Source: Actinacidiphila bryophytorum
GTDB taxonomy: Bacteria; Actinomycetota; Actinomycetes; Streptomycetales; Streptomycetaceae
Direction: 5' to 3'
Assembly: GCF_016916835.1 (NCBI RefSeq)
Contig: NZ_JAFFIX010000020.1
Span: 84,699-148,698, forward strand
Length of the DNA stretch: 64,000 bases
Positions 1 to 8,415 of this stretch are shown in pieces. Each line of letters starts with the position of its first letter. The first letter of the stretch is position 1. The notes beneath the pieces are model-generated. The model saw nothing but the letters and a program-made list of their open reading frames with translations, was not told where the DNA came from and did not search any database. The position numbers were made by a program, and so were the translations under genes.

Positions 1-118
1 TGACGCCCTCCTTGGTGGCCTTCCAGTACTCCTCGGTGCCGATACCCGTGGGGGCGACCACGCCCATCCCGGTGATCACCGTACGGCGCTCGTCCGGCCT
101 GCTCGGCTTGGCGGTCAT
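1..118 (-). CDS. Chain-length factor (KS-beta), 5' end only
   Basis: Only the first 39 codons are inside the window; the gene runs off the left edge. The product starts MTAKPSRPDERRTVITGMG and continues VVAPTGIGTEEYW, the N-terminal beta-ketoacyl-synthase fold. Its ATG shares an ATGA overlap with the stop of the ketosynthase-alpha gene, so the two are translationally coupled. In type II aromatic polyketide systems the gene directly after KS-alpha encodes the chain-length factor, which pairs with KS-alpha and sets polyketide length. The diagnostic Gln-for-Cys replacement lies outside the window, so the identification rests on position and the N-terminal match. By order it corresponds to whiE ORFIV. 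Confidence 0.85.
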   Translation of the reverse strand, partial: MTAKPSRPDERRTVITGMGVVAPTGIGTEEYWKATKEGV

Positions 119-1380
119 CGGCTCGCCTCCTCCCGGTTGAGGACCACGGCGGACTGGAAGCCGCCGAAGCCGCTGCCGACGGACAGCACGGTCCGCAGCG
201 GCAGCTCGCGCGCGGTCCTCGGCACGTAGTCGAGGTCGCACTCGGGGTCGGGCGTCTCGTAGTTGGCGGTCGGAGGCACCACGCCGTGCTCCATCGCCAG
301 TGCGCAGGCGGCCAGTTCGATGGCGCCGATCGCACCCAGGGAGTGCCCGACCATGGACTTGATCGAACTCATCGGGGTCCTGCGGGCGTGCTCGCCCAGC
401 GACCGCTTGACCGCCGCGGTCTCGTGCCGGTCGTTCTGCTTGGTGCCCGAGCCGTGCGCGTTGACGTAGTCCACGGCCGTGCGGTCGATCCTGCCGTGCG
501 CCAGTGCACGGTCGATGGCCCGCGACATCTCCAGGCCCTCGCGGGTCAGCCCGGTCATGTGGTGGGCGTTGCCGAACGAGGCGTAGCCCCTGACCTCGCA
601 GTACACCCGGGCGCCGCGCGCCCTGGCGTGCTCCAGCTCCTCCAGCACCAGCACCGCGCCGCCCTCGCCGAGGACGAAGCCGTCCCGGTCGGCGTCGAAG
701 GGGCGGGAGGCGTGCTCCGGGTCGTCGTTGTTGGGCGAGGTCGCCTTGATGGCGTCGAAGCAGGCGACCGTGATCGGCGAGATCGGCGAGTCCGACGCGC
801 CGGCTATGCAGATGTCGGCCCGGCCCTCCTCGATGCTCTGGAAGGCGTAGCCGACCGCGTCGAGCCCCGAGGTGCAGCCGGTGGACACCGTCTGGACCGG
901 GCCGCGCGCGCCGACCTGCTCGGCGACCTCCGCGGACAGCGCGCTGGGCGTGAACGCCCGGTGCAGATGCGGCAGGGCCGGCCTGTGGTCCACGTCCCAG
1001 CGCTCACCGCCCGCGCTGACCAGGGCGTAGTCCTGTTCCAGCCGGGTCGTGCCGCCGACCGCGGTGCCCAGCGACACCCCGATCCGCCAGGGGTCCTCGG
1101 CGCCCGGGTCGAGCCCCGCGTCGTGCAGCGCCTCGTCGGCCGCGGCCATCGCGAACTGCACGTAGCGGTCGGCGCGGGCCAGCCGGTCGGGGTCGAGGCC
1201 GCAGGCGGCCGGGTCGAAGTCGCACTCTGCGGCTATTCGGGACCTGAATCCCGAGGCGTCGAAGCGGGTGATCCCCCGGGTCGCCGTGCGCCCCGCGGTG
1301 AGCAGGTCCCAGAACGCGGGCACGCCCACCCCGCCAGGGGCGACGACGCCGACCCCGGTCACCGCGACCCGCCGGGTCAC
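115..1380 (-). CDS. Type II PKS ketosynthase alpha (spore pigment, whiE ORFIII-like)
   Basis: A 421-residue condensing enzyme that extends a poly-beta-ketone chain on an acyl carrier protein. The active-site cysteine is Cys169 in STGCTSGLDAVG, the signature of aromatic (type II) KS-alpha. The catalytic histidines are His309 (VNAHGSGT) and His346 (GHSLGA), and the length is normal for the family. The start is GTG in a GTGA overlap with the upstream cupin gene, and the stop overlaps the chain-length factor start. The order SchA/CurD protein, cupin, KS-alpha, KS-beta with a divergent FAD hydroxylase matches the whiE/sch/cur spore-pigment loci. The likely product is the grey-brown spore polyketide, made late in aerial-hypha development; that product is inferred from synteny. 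Confidence 0.95.
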   Translation of the reverse strand: MTRRVAVTGVGVVAPGGVGVPAFWDLLTAGRTATRGITRFDASGFRSRIAAECDFDPAACGLDPDRLARADRYVQFAMAAADEALHDAGLDPGAEDPWRIGVSLGTAVGGTTRLEQDYALVSAGGERWDVDHRPALPHLHRAFTPSALSAEVAEQVGARGPVQTVSTGCTSGLDAVGYAFQSIEEGRADICIAGASDSPISPITVACFDAIKATSPNNDDPEHASRPFDADRDGFVLGEGGAVLVLEELEHARARGARVYCEVRGYASFGNAHHMTGLTREGLEMSRAIDRALAHGRIDRTAVDYVNAHGSGTKQNDRHETAAVKRSLGEHARRTPMSSIKSMVGHSLGAIGAIELAACALAMEHGVVPPTANYETPDPECDLDYVPRTARELPLRTVLSVGSGFGGFQSAVVLNREEASR

Positions 1381-1838
1381 GAGACCGCCCCCGCCGCTTC
1401 CGGCGGCCGTCCCGCACGGGCCTTGGCACCGTCGGCGACCAGCGGGTTGCCCGCCGCGTCCTCGGTGTCGACGTGCCCCAGCTCGGGGCGCGGCGCGAGC
1501 GGGCCGAGGTGGAAGACCATCCGCGCCTCGGTGTCGCCCACGTTGCGGAAGCGGTGCCGTACGTCCTTCGGGATCAGCAGCCCGTGGTCGGCGCCCAGCA
1601 CGTACGGCGTGCCGTCGAGGTCGACTTCGAGGTCGCCGCTGACGACGAAGACGAACTCCTCCGAGTAGGGGTGGTAGTGCTCGGCGATGCGCTCACCGCG
1701 CTGGATCATCGCCACGCCCATGAAGCCGCTCGTCGATCCGCTGACGGTCGGGGTGAGCATGGCGCGCAGATCACCACCGCGGCGCCGGTTGGGCTCGATC
1801 TCGTCCACGTGCACGATCCGGGGGGGCTGAGCGGTCAT
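1377..1838 (-). CDS. Cupin-domain polyketide protein (whiE ORFII/CurC type)
   Basis: A 153-residue single-domain cupin. The first cupin motif is visible as EHYHPYSEEFVFVVSGDLEV (residues about 53-72), with metal-ligand candidates His54, His56 and Glu60/61. The second motif is the PKDVRHRFRNVG segment. Small cupins of this kind sit beside KS-alpha in spore-pigment and tetracenomycin-like clusters; they are thought to assist cyclisation or oxidation, but their biochemistry is poorly defined. The ATG is preceded by GGAGG at 8 nt. The stop overlaps the KS-alpha start by 4 nt. An 80-bp gap separates it from the upstream SchA/CurD gene in the same direction. Confidence 0.88.
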   Translation of the reverse strand: MTAQPPRIVHVDEIEPNRRRGGDLRAMLTPTVSGSTSGFMGVAMIQRGERIAEHYHPYSEEFVFVVSGDLEVDLDGTPYVLGADHGLLIPKDVRHRFRNVGDTEARMVFHLGPLAPRPELGHVDTEDAAGNPLVADGAKARAGRPPEAAGAVS

Positions 1839-1918
1839 GACGGGTGCCTCCAGGTGAAGTCACACCGGCCGCGGAAGAGCGGCGGCCGGCCCGCGCGTGC
1901 GGGAAAGCGGGCTTGCGG

Positions 1919-3046
1919 TCACGCGTCCTGTGCGTGGCGGTCGGTGACCAGGGTCATCTCCAGGTGCGCCAGCAGCTGCCTGCGGCCCTTGTCGTCGCCG
2001 AGGTCGCCGACGGCGTCCGGCAGTTCGAGCAGCCGGCTCAGCTCCGCGGCCAGGTCGCGGTCCGCGGTGCCGGTGGTCAGCGCCAGGTCCTCGTCGGCTG
2101 CGCCTGCCAGGTCGATGACGCGTACGACGATGTCGTCGCGCTGGAAGACGGTGCTGCGCACCAGCGACCCCGTCGGGTCGGCCGCCGCCAGCTCGTCGGA
2201 CCTGGCCAGCACCCGGGCCGCCGCGGCGCCGCTGCCGCCCCGCACCGGGTAGTGCAGCGCGTACCGGCGCACCTGGCCGGTGCGGTCGGCCTCGGCCACC
2301 GCCTCGTGCACCGCCGGGAGCCCCGCCCTGGTGAAGAACGCCCGGGCCGCCTCCGGGTCGGTCAGGTCGCGCTCCTCCTCCAGGTACGGGTTGATGGCCT
2401 CCTCGACCGCGCGCACCTCGGGCTGCTGGGCCACGTGCCGCAGCGCCGCGACGAGGTTGCCGCTCACCTCGACCGCGCGGACCACCCGGTTGCCGTGCAT
2501 GAACAGCGAGGTCCTGCACAGCCGGGTGGCCGAGTCGACCCGCGCGGACGGCGAGGCGTAGTCGGCCAGCAGCTTGGCGACCTTGTCCTCGCTGCCGGGG
2601 CGGACGGTGAAGGTGATCGCGTGCCGGACGCGGCCGTCACCGGCCCGCTCGGGGCGCGGTGCCCGGGTGCCGGTGTGCCCGGCGACCGACGTCTCACGCA
2701 GCACGTCGAAGCGCAGCGAGCGGGTGTCGTTGACGCAGGCGTGCATCGGCTTGACCATCTCGCGGTGCTCGGGGCTGTCCACCCACGCCAGGAAGGGCTC
2801 CGAGCTCTCCCACTCGCTGGTGATCAGCCACTGCGAGGGGTCCTCGATGGACTGGCACAGCTGGTCGCTGACGTGCCCGGGCACCGAGGCGACCTGGCTG
2901 CGCAGCAGTTCGTACGCGTCGAGGAAGCGCTGCTGCGCCCCCTTCTGGATGTCGAGCAGCAGCACCACGCGGAGCCGCGCGGGCTCGGTTTCCTGTGCGC
3001 CGGCCGCGGTGCCGGCCGTCCCCGGCTGTCCGGACAGGGTCGTCAT
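1919..3046 (-). CDS. SchA/CurD-like spore-pigment protein (whiE ORFI type)
   Basis: A 375-residue protein. The N-terminal part (about residues 20-130) looks like an antibiotic-biosynthesis-monooxygenase ferredoxin-like fold (RVVLLLDIQKGAQQRF, then EWESSEPFLAW). The C-terminal two thirds match the SchA/CurD-like domain, known essentially only from streptomycete spore-pigment clusters. The start is the ATG at 3046 because GGGAGAAG lies 5-8 nt upstream; longer readings of the frame run into the divergent promoter region. It is the first gene of the leftward pigment operon. The exact reaction of this family is not established; a polyketide oxygenase or cyclase helper is the usual guess. Confidence 0.85.
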   Translation of the reverse strand: MTTLSGQPGTAGTAAGAQETEPARLRVVLLLDIQKGAQQRFLDAYELLRSQVASVPGHVSDQLCQSIEDPSQWLITSEWESSEPFLAWVDSPEHREMVKPMHACVNDTRSLRFDVLRETSVAGHTGTRAPRPERAGDGRVRHAITFTVRPGSEDKVAKLLADYASPSARVDSATRLCRTSLFMHGNRVVRAVEVSGNLVAALRHVAQQPEVRAVEEAINPYLEEERDLTDPEAARAFFTRAGLPAVHEAVAEADRTGQVRRYALHYPVRGGSGAAAARVLARSDELAAADPTGSLVRSTVFQRDDIVVRVIDLAGAADEDLALTTGTADRDLAAELSRLLELPDAVGDLGDDKGRRQLLAHLEMTLVTDRHAQDA

Positions 3047-3284
3047 CTTCCACTTCTCCCTCTGCTGGTGATCGCCCGGTCCGCACCCGTGTGCGTTTCC
3101 GGTGCCCTGAGCCCGATCGTGCTTCGATCCCACCAACGCCGCGAGATCTGCGGTCCATGCGGGCGAATGCGCCGCCAGGACACCGCCGCGCGGCGCCGAC
3201 CGGGCATGGAGAGAGCGGGACCGGACGACGGTGTTCCGGACCCCGGCGCCGCGCCTCGTGTGCCCGTACAGGCTGGAGCAACAG

Positions 3285-5075
3285 ATGCAACCGACGTCAG
3301 ACGACCGGGTACCGGTCCTCATCACCGGCGGATCCCTGGTGGGGCTGTCGACCTCCCTCTTCCTCGGCCGGCTCGGCGTGGACCACCTGCTGGTCGAGAA
3401 GCACGCCGCGACCTCGCACCACCCGCGCGGCCGCGGCAACAACGTGCGCACCATGGAGCTGTTCAGGACCGCGGGCATCGAGCCGGCGATCCGCTCCGCC
3501 GCCTCCGTGCTGTCCCGCAACCACGGCATCCTGCAGGCCGAGTCGCTGACCGGCGACAACCAGCGCTGGCTCTTCCGGGAGATCGACCCGGGCGGCGGAC
3601 TCGCCGCGTTCAGCCCGTCCGGCTGGTGCCTGTGCAGCCAGAACGACCTGGAGCCGGTCCTGCTCAAGGAGGCCCGCGCGCTGGGCGGCGACATCCGCTT
3701 CGGTGTCGAACTGCGGTCGTTCGAGCAGGACTCGGACGGTGTGACCGCGGAACTGCTGTACCGCGAGACCGGCGAGACCCGCACGGTCCGGGCCGGCTAC
3801 CTGGTCGCCGCTGACGGGCCGCGCAGCCCGGTGCGCGAGCGGCTCGGCATCGGCCAGACCGGCGCCGGCGAGCTCTTCCACAACGTCAGCGTCACCTTCC
3901 GGGCCAAGCGCCTCGCCGAGGTCGTCGGCGACCGGCACTTCATCGCCTGCTACCTGACCAACCCGGACGCCGACGGGGCGCTGCTGCCGGTCGACAACGA
4001 GGCCGAGTGGGTCTTCCACCTGCCCTGGCACCCCGAGCGCGGCGAGCAGCTCGACGCCTTCACCGACGAGCGGTGCGCGGCGCACATCCGCACCGCGGTC
4101 GGCGTGCCGGGCCTGGAGGTCGAGATCACCGGAAAGGCCCCCTGGCACGCGGCCGAAAGAGTGGCGGAGCGCTACTCGCAGGGCAGGGTGCTGCTGGCCG
4201 GCGACTCCGCCCACGAGATGTCGCCGACGGGTGCCTTCGGCTCCAACACCGGCATCCAGGACGCCCACAACCTGGCCTGGAAGCTCGCCGCCGTCCTCGG
4301 CGGCTGGGCGGGTCCCGGCCTGCTGGAGACCTACGGCGCCGAGCGGCGGCCGGTCGCGGTGGCCACCAGCGCCCGCGCCTCCGAGCGCTCGGCCGAGCAC
4401 AGCCACCCGGGTTACGACGCCGCCCCGGCCGGCGGCAACCGGCAGAGCGGGGTGCTGACCGTGGCGCTGGGCTACCGCTACCCGGCGGGCGCCGTCGTCG
4501 GCGTCGACCCCGACCGCCCGGTCGTCCCGACGCCGCCGCCCGGCCCCGGCGGCACGGGCGGCCCCGTCGTCCCCACCGTCCCGGACCGGGACGGCGCCCC
4601 CGCCGCCCCGCAGCCCGGCGGCCCCGCCGTTCCCGTGCACCCCGAGGCCCGGCCGGCCGGCCGGCCCCCCGCGGGCCGCGGGCCGCGGCTGTGGGTGGGG
4701 GAGCCCGGGACCCGGGCGCCGCACATGTGGGTCACCCGGGAGGGTGAGAAGGTCTCCACGCTCGACCTGTACGAGCGGGTGCCGGTGCTGCTGACCCGCG
4801 CGGGGAGCACGGCCGGGGCTGCCTGGCACAGCGCGGCGGCCCGCGTCGGCGACGACCTCGGCGTACCGCTGGAGCGCTACCGGGTCGGCGCGGGGCAGGA
4901 CGCCGACCTGGTGACCGAGCCCGGCGAGGACTTCTCCGCGGCGCACGGCACCGGCGAGGACGGCGCGCTGCTCGTACGCCCCGACGGCTTCGTGGCCTGG
5001 CGCGCCACCGCGGGCTGCGCCGACCCCGCGGCGGAACTGTCCGCGGTGCTGCGCCAGGTGCTCAGCCTGGACTGA
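3285..5075 (+). CDS. FAD-dependent aromatic polyketide hydroxylase (whiE ORFVIII type)
   Basis: A 596-residue group A flavoprotein monooxygenase that hydroxylates an aromatic substrate with NAD(P)H and O2. The dinucleotide motif is GGSLVG (residues 15-20). The DG motif is LVAADGPRSPVRERLG around Asp178, and the GD motif is GRVLLAGDSAHEMSPTGAFG around Asp307. Residues about 409-467 form a Pro/Gly/Ala-rich linker before the C-terminal thioredoxin-like domain, an unusually long low-complexity insert. The start is the ATG at 3285, preceded by GGAG; an upstream in-frame start at 3231 lacks a site. It is divergent from the pigment operon, as ORFVIII is in whiE, and would tailor the pigment late. 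Confidence 0.92.
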   Translation: MQPTSDDRVPVLITGGSLVGLSTSLFLGRLGVDHLLVEKHAATSHHPRGRGNNVRTMELFRTAGIEPAIRSAASVLSRNHGILQAESLTGDNQRWLFREIDPGGGLAAFSPSGWCLCSQNDLEPVLLKEARALGGDIRFGVELRSFEQDSDGVTAELLYRETGETRTVRAGYLVAADGPRSPVRERLGIGQTGAGELFHNVSVTFRAKRLAEVVGDRHFIACYLTNPDADGALLPVDNEAEWVFHLPWHPERGEQLDAFTDERCAAHIRTAVGVPGLEVEITGKAPWHAAERVAERYSQGRVLLAGDSAHEMSPTGAFGSNTGIQDAHNLAWKLAAVLGGWAGPGLLETYGAERRPVAVATSARASERSAEHSHPGYDAAPAGGNRQSGVLTVALGYRYPAGAVVGVDPDRPVVPTPPPGPGGTGGPVVPTVPDRDGAPAAPQPGGPAVPVHPEARPAGRPPAGRGPRLWVGEPGTRAPHMWVTREGEKVSTLDLYERVPVLLTRAGSTAGAAWHSAAARVGDDLGVPLERYRVGAGQDADLVTEPGEDFSAAHGTGEDGALLVRPDGFVAWRATAGCADPAAELSAVLRQVLSLD

Positions 5076-5095
5076 CCCGGCGGGCGGCATGCGGA

Positions 5096-5138
5096 CGCGG
5101 CGACGGCCGCCGGTCGAGCACCGGCGGCCGTCGCCGCG
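5096..5138. terminator. Strong 19-bp stem-loop between convergent genes
   Basis: Bases 5096-5114 and 5120-5138 are perfect reverse complements around a 5-nt loop (cgagc). The hairpin begins 20 bp after the monooxygenase stop and about 75 bp beyond the GH3 stop on the other strand. It has no U-tract, which is common in high-GC actinomycetes. Confidence 0.8.
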
Positions 5139-5147
5139 TTCCTCGCG

Positions 5148-5204
5148 TGCGGGCGGCCCCCCCTCCGGGCCGCCCGTGCGGGCGGCCCCCCTCCGGGCCG
5201 CCCG
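5148..5204. repeat. Two tandem copies of a 28-29-bp GC hairpin unit
   Basis: The unit (arms GGGCGGCCC and GGGCCGCCC around a CCCCTCC-type loop) occurs twice in direct succession, differing by one C. Each copy folds on itself. It lies just before the GH3 stop codon and probably adds to bidirectional termination. Confidence 0.7.
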
Positions 5205-5212
5205 CTGCCTTG

Positions 5213-7600
5213 TCACGCCACCGGCAGCGGCTCCGGGGAGGTGCTGAAGGCCGCGTGCAGTCGGCGCGTGTGATCCAGCTCGCGCACCTGTCCGGTCAGC
5301 GTGGCCGCGACGGTCAGCCGCAGGTCCGTGGACGACGCGCCGAGCCGCAGCTCCAGCTCGCCGGGCTCCACGATGCGCCGGCCGCCGCGCCCGGTGAAGG
5401 ACGCCAGGTCGGCCGGCACGGTGACCTCGACCCGGGTGGCCTGCCCCGGCTCCAGGTCCACCCGGCGGTAGCCGATGAGCCGCTGCACCGGCTGCACCAC
5501 GGAGGCGACCGGGTCGTGCAGGTACAGCTGCACCAGCTCGGTGCCCGCGCGCTCACCGGTGTTGCGGACGGTGAAGGACAGACGTATCTCGCCGTCCGTG
5601 CCGGCCTGCAGGTCCGGCACGTCCAGGTCCGTCCACTGGAAGGTGGTGTACGTCAGACCGTGGCCGAAGCCGAACGCCGGCGTCGGGTCGATGTTGGACG
5701 ACTCGCCGGCCTGGCCGAGCTTGGCCGCCAGATACGTGGTCGGCTGGGTGCCGGCCTGCCGCGGGATGCTGACCGGGAGGCGGCCCGAGGGCGCCACCCG
5801 GCCCGACAGCACACCGGCGACGGCGCCGGTGCCCTCCTCGCCGGGGAAGAACGTCTGCACGATCGCCGCGGCCTCGGACACCGCACGGCCGAGCACGTAG
5901 GGGCGTCCAGCCAGCAGCGTGACGACCACCGGGGTGCCGGCGTCGAGCAGGGAGTCGAGCAGCTGCTGCTGGACACCGGGCAGCCTGAGGGTCTCGGCGT
6001 CGCAGCCCTCACCGCTGGTGCCGCGGCCGAACAGGCCCGCCCGGTCACCCAGGGCGAGGACAACGATGTCCGCGTCGGCGGCCAGCTGCAGGGCCTCGGC
6101 GAAGCCCTCGGTGCTGTCGGTGTCGATCCCGCAGCCCGCGGCCGTGACGATCTCGCTGCCGGGGAACTCCGCGGCCAGCGCCTCGCGCAGCGTGGGCAGC
6201 TCGATGCCGAGCGGCACCTCCGGGTGCTGACTGCCGACGTGCACGGGGAAGGAGTAGCAGCCGAGCACCGCGGTGGGGACCTCGGCGTTGGGGCCGATGA
6301 CCGCGATCCTGGCCGGGCGCTCCAGCGGCAGGGTGCCGTCGTTGCGCAGCAGCACCACGCTCTGCTCGGCGATCTGCCGGGCGACCGCGCGGTTCTGCGC
6401 CGAGTCGAGGTCCACGATGCCGCGCAGCGCGGCGGTGTCGTCGAGGTCGGCGTCCGCCAGGGCCTCGGGCACCGGGTCCCAGTCCGGGTCGAGCAGCCCG
6501 AGCTGCACTTTCTGGACCAGCACGCGGCGCAGCGCACGGTCGACGTGCGACTCGGAGACCTGGCCGTCGGCGAGCGCCTTGAGCAGCGGTTCGCCGAACG
6601 CCTTCACGGTGGGCAGCTCGATGTCGACGCCCGCGGCCAGTGCGGCGCCCGCCGCCTCGCCGAGGGTGCCGGCCACACCGTGCAGGGTCTTGAGGAAGGC
6701 GACGCCGAAGTAGTCGGCGACGACCGTCCCGGTGAAGCCCCAGGTGTCGCGCAGCAGCCCGGTCAGCAGCTCCTCGTCGGCGGCCGACGGGATGCCGTCG
6801 GTGTCGGTGTAGGCGTGCATGACCGAGCGGACGCCGCTCTCGCGCAGCGCCATCTCGAACGGCGCCAGCATCACGTCGGCCCGCTCCCTGGTGCCCATGC
6901 CGACCGGCGCGAGGTTGCGGCCCGCGCGGGAGGCGGAGTAGCCCACGAAGTGCTTGAGCGTCGCGACGATGCCGGCCGACTCCAGGCCCTGGACGTAGGC
7001 GGTGCCGACCGTGCCGATGAGATACGGGTCCTCGCCGATGGTCTCCTCGACCCGCCCCCAGCGGGCGTCGCGCACGACGTCGAGTACCGGGGCCAGGCCC
7101 TGGTGCACGCCGACCGCGCGCATGTCGCGCCCGATCCTGGCCGCCATGGTGCGGACCAGCTCGGGGTCGAAGGCGGCACCCCACGACAGCGGCACGGGGT
7201 AGGCGGTGGCGCCCCAGGTCGCGAAGCCGGCCAGGCACTCCTCGTGCGCGACGGCCGGAATGCCGAAACGGTTCGCCGCTGCGATACGGCGCTGGGTGCG
7301 CAGCAGGGACAGCGCGCCGAGCGCCGGGTCGACGGGCGCGGTGCCGTACGACCTGGTCAGCTGGCCGAGACCCTGCGGCAGCAGGCTCTCGAGGGTGACC
7401 GGTTCCTCCATCTCGTGCTGGTACGGGGCGACCTCGCCGCCTTCGTCGGATGCACCCACCCAGATGCCGAACAGCTGCGCGACCTTTTCCGGCAGGGTCA
7501 TCGCCGCGATCAGCGCATCGGCCCGGTCTTCCGGGGCGAGGGAGGTGTTCCTCCACGGGGGAGTAGCGGACTTGTTGTCTTCGGCCACGGTGCCGGTCAC
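5213..7600 (-). CDS. GH3 beta-glycosidase (beta-xylosidase/beta-glucosidase)
   Basis: A 795-residue glycoside hydrolase family 3 enzyme. The N-terminal TIM-barrel domain carries WGRVEETIGEDPYL, the KHF motif at 216-218 and the predicted nucleophile Asp296 in TGTVVADYFGV. The GH3 C-terminal domain begins near VVLLRNDGTLPLERP. A fibronectin-III-like domain closes the protein (TELVQLYLHDPVASVVQP onward). There is no signal peptide, so it should act in the cytoplasm on imported disaccharides. The start is the GTG in a GTGA overlap with the permease stop; a second GTG lies 12 nt downstream. The cluster (LacI, binding protein, two permeases, GH3) resembles bxlR-EFG-A of other streptomycetes, so xylobiose is the leading guess; cello- or other beta-oligosaccharides remain possible. 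Confidence 0.92.
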   Translation of the reverse strand: MTGTVAEDNKSATPPWRNTSLAPEDRADALIAAMTLPEKVAQLFGIWVGASDEGGEVAPYQHEMEEPVTLESLLPQGLGQLTRSYGTAPVDPALGALSLLRTQRRIAAANRFGIPAVAHEECLAGFATWGATAYPVPLSWGAAFDPELVRTMAARIGRDMRAVGVHQGLAPVLDVVRDARWGRVEETIGEDPYLIGTVGTAYVQGLESAGIVATLKHFVGYSASRAGRNLAPVGMGTRERADVMLAPFEMALRESGVRSVMHAYTDTDGIPSAADEELLTGLLRDTWGFTGTVVADYFGVAFLKTLHGVAGTLGEAAGAALAAGVDIELPTVKAFGEPLLKALADGQVSESHVDRALRRVLVQKVQLGLLDPDWDPVPEALADADLDDTAALRGIVDLDSAQNRAVARQIAEQSVVLLRNDGTLPLERPARIAVIGPNAEVPTAVLGCYSFPVHVGSQHPEVPLGIELPTLREALAAEFPGSEIVTAAGCGIDTDSTEGFAEALQLAADADIVVLALGDRAGLFGRGTSGEGCDAETLRLPGVQQQLLDSLLDAGTPVVVTLLAGRPYVLGRAVSEAAAIVQTFFPGEEGTGAVAGVLSGRVAPSGRLPVSIPRQAGTQPTTYLAAKLGQAGESSNIDPTPAFGFGHGLTYTTFQWTDLDVPDLQAGTDGEIRLSFTVRNTGERAGTELVQLYLHDPVASVVQPVQRLIGYRRVDLEPGQATRVEVTVPADLASFTGRGGRRIVEPGELELRLGASSTDLRLTVAATLTGQVRELDHTRRLHAAFSTSPEPLPVA

Positions 7601-8415
7601 TTTCCTCCGACGCCCATGAGTCCCTGGACCAGGGCACGGCGGGCGAACAGGTAGACGATGAAGATGGGCAGCATCGACAGCACGACCGCGGCCAGCAGGC
7701 CGGGGACGTCGATGCCGTGCTCGGTCTGGAAGTTGAAGAGGCCGAGGGTGATGACCTTCGACGAGTCGGACTGGGTCAGGACCAGCGGGAAGAGGAAGCC
7801 GTTCCACGCCTGGAGGGCGGAGAAGACCACGATCGTGGACAGGCCGCCCTTGGACAGCGGCACCACCAACTGGAAGAACGTGCGCATCGGCGTGGCGCCG
7901 TCCATGGCCATGGCCTCGTACAGCTCGGAGTTGATCTCCCGCATCACACCGGTGAGGACCAGTGCGCAGACCGGCAGCGAGAACGCCGCGGTCGGCAGGA
8001 TGACGCCGATGAGGTTGTCGTACAGACCGGCCTTGGTGATGAGGTAGAACATCGGCACGATCACCGCCTGCGACGGGATCGCGAGGCCCAGCAGGAACAG
8101 CCGGAAGACACCGGTGGTGGTCCTGCCCTGGTTGCGCACGATCGCGTACGACAGCGGCGGGATCAGCAGCAGCACGATGGCCACCACGGCCAACGTGACC
8201 AGGAGGGTGTTCAGGAAGTAGTGCCCGAACCCGTTGGAGAAGTCCTGGGTGTAGTTGGACAGCGTGAAGTGCTTCGGCCATGACAGCGGACCGTTGGACG
8301 AGTAGTCCGGGCGGCTCTGCAGGGTCGCCGCGAGCATGACGTACAGCGGCAGGCCGATCAGGACCAGCCAGACGAGTGAGCCGAAACCGGCCAGGTAATT
8401 GGGACGGCGCTTCAT
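7597..8415 (-). CDS. Carbohydrate ABC transporter permease (MalG-type)
   Basis: A 272-residue membrane protein with six predicted helices, the first near residues 9-30. The cytoplasmic EAA loop reads EAMAMDGATPMRTFFQLVVP and would contact the ATPase. It forms the second half of the channel for the beta-oligosaccharide importer. The start ATG shares one base with the stop of the preceding permease (TGATG) and the stop overlaps the GH3 start, so all are co-translated. No ATPase gene is present; in streptomycetes such importers usually borrow the shared ATPase MsiK encoded elsewhere. Confidence 0.92.
   Translation of the reverse strand: MKRRPNYLAGFGSLVWLVLIGLPLYVMLAATLQSRPDYSSNGPLSWPKHFTLSNYTQDFSNGFGHYFLNTLLVTLAVVAIVLLLIPPLSYAIVRNQGRTTTGVFRLFLLGLAIPSQAVIVPMFYLITKAGLYDNLIGVILPTAAFSLPVCALVLTGVMREINSELYEAMAMDGATPMRTFFQLVVPLSKGGLSTIVVFSALQAWNGFLFPLVLTQSDSSKVITLGLFNFQTEHGIDVPGLLAAVVLSMLPIFIVYLFARRALVQGLMGVGGK

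Noticed and set aside
5147..7654. 835-residue open frame opposite the GH3 gene
   Set aside because: Shadow of the GH3 codons; low-complexity Arg/Gly/Gln composition and no start signals.
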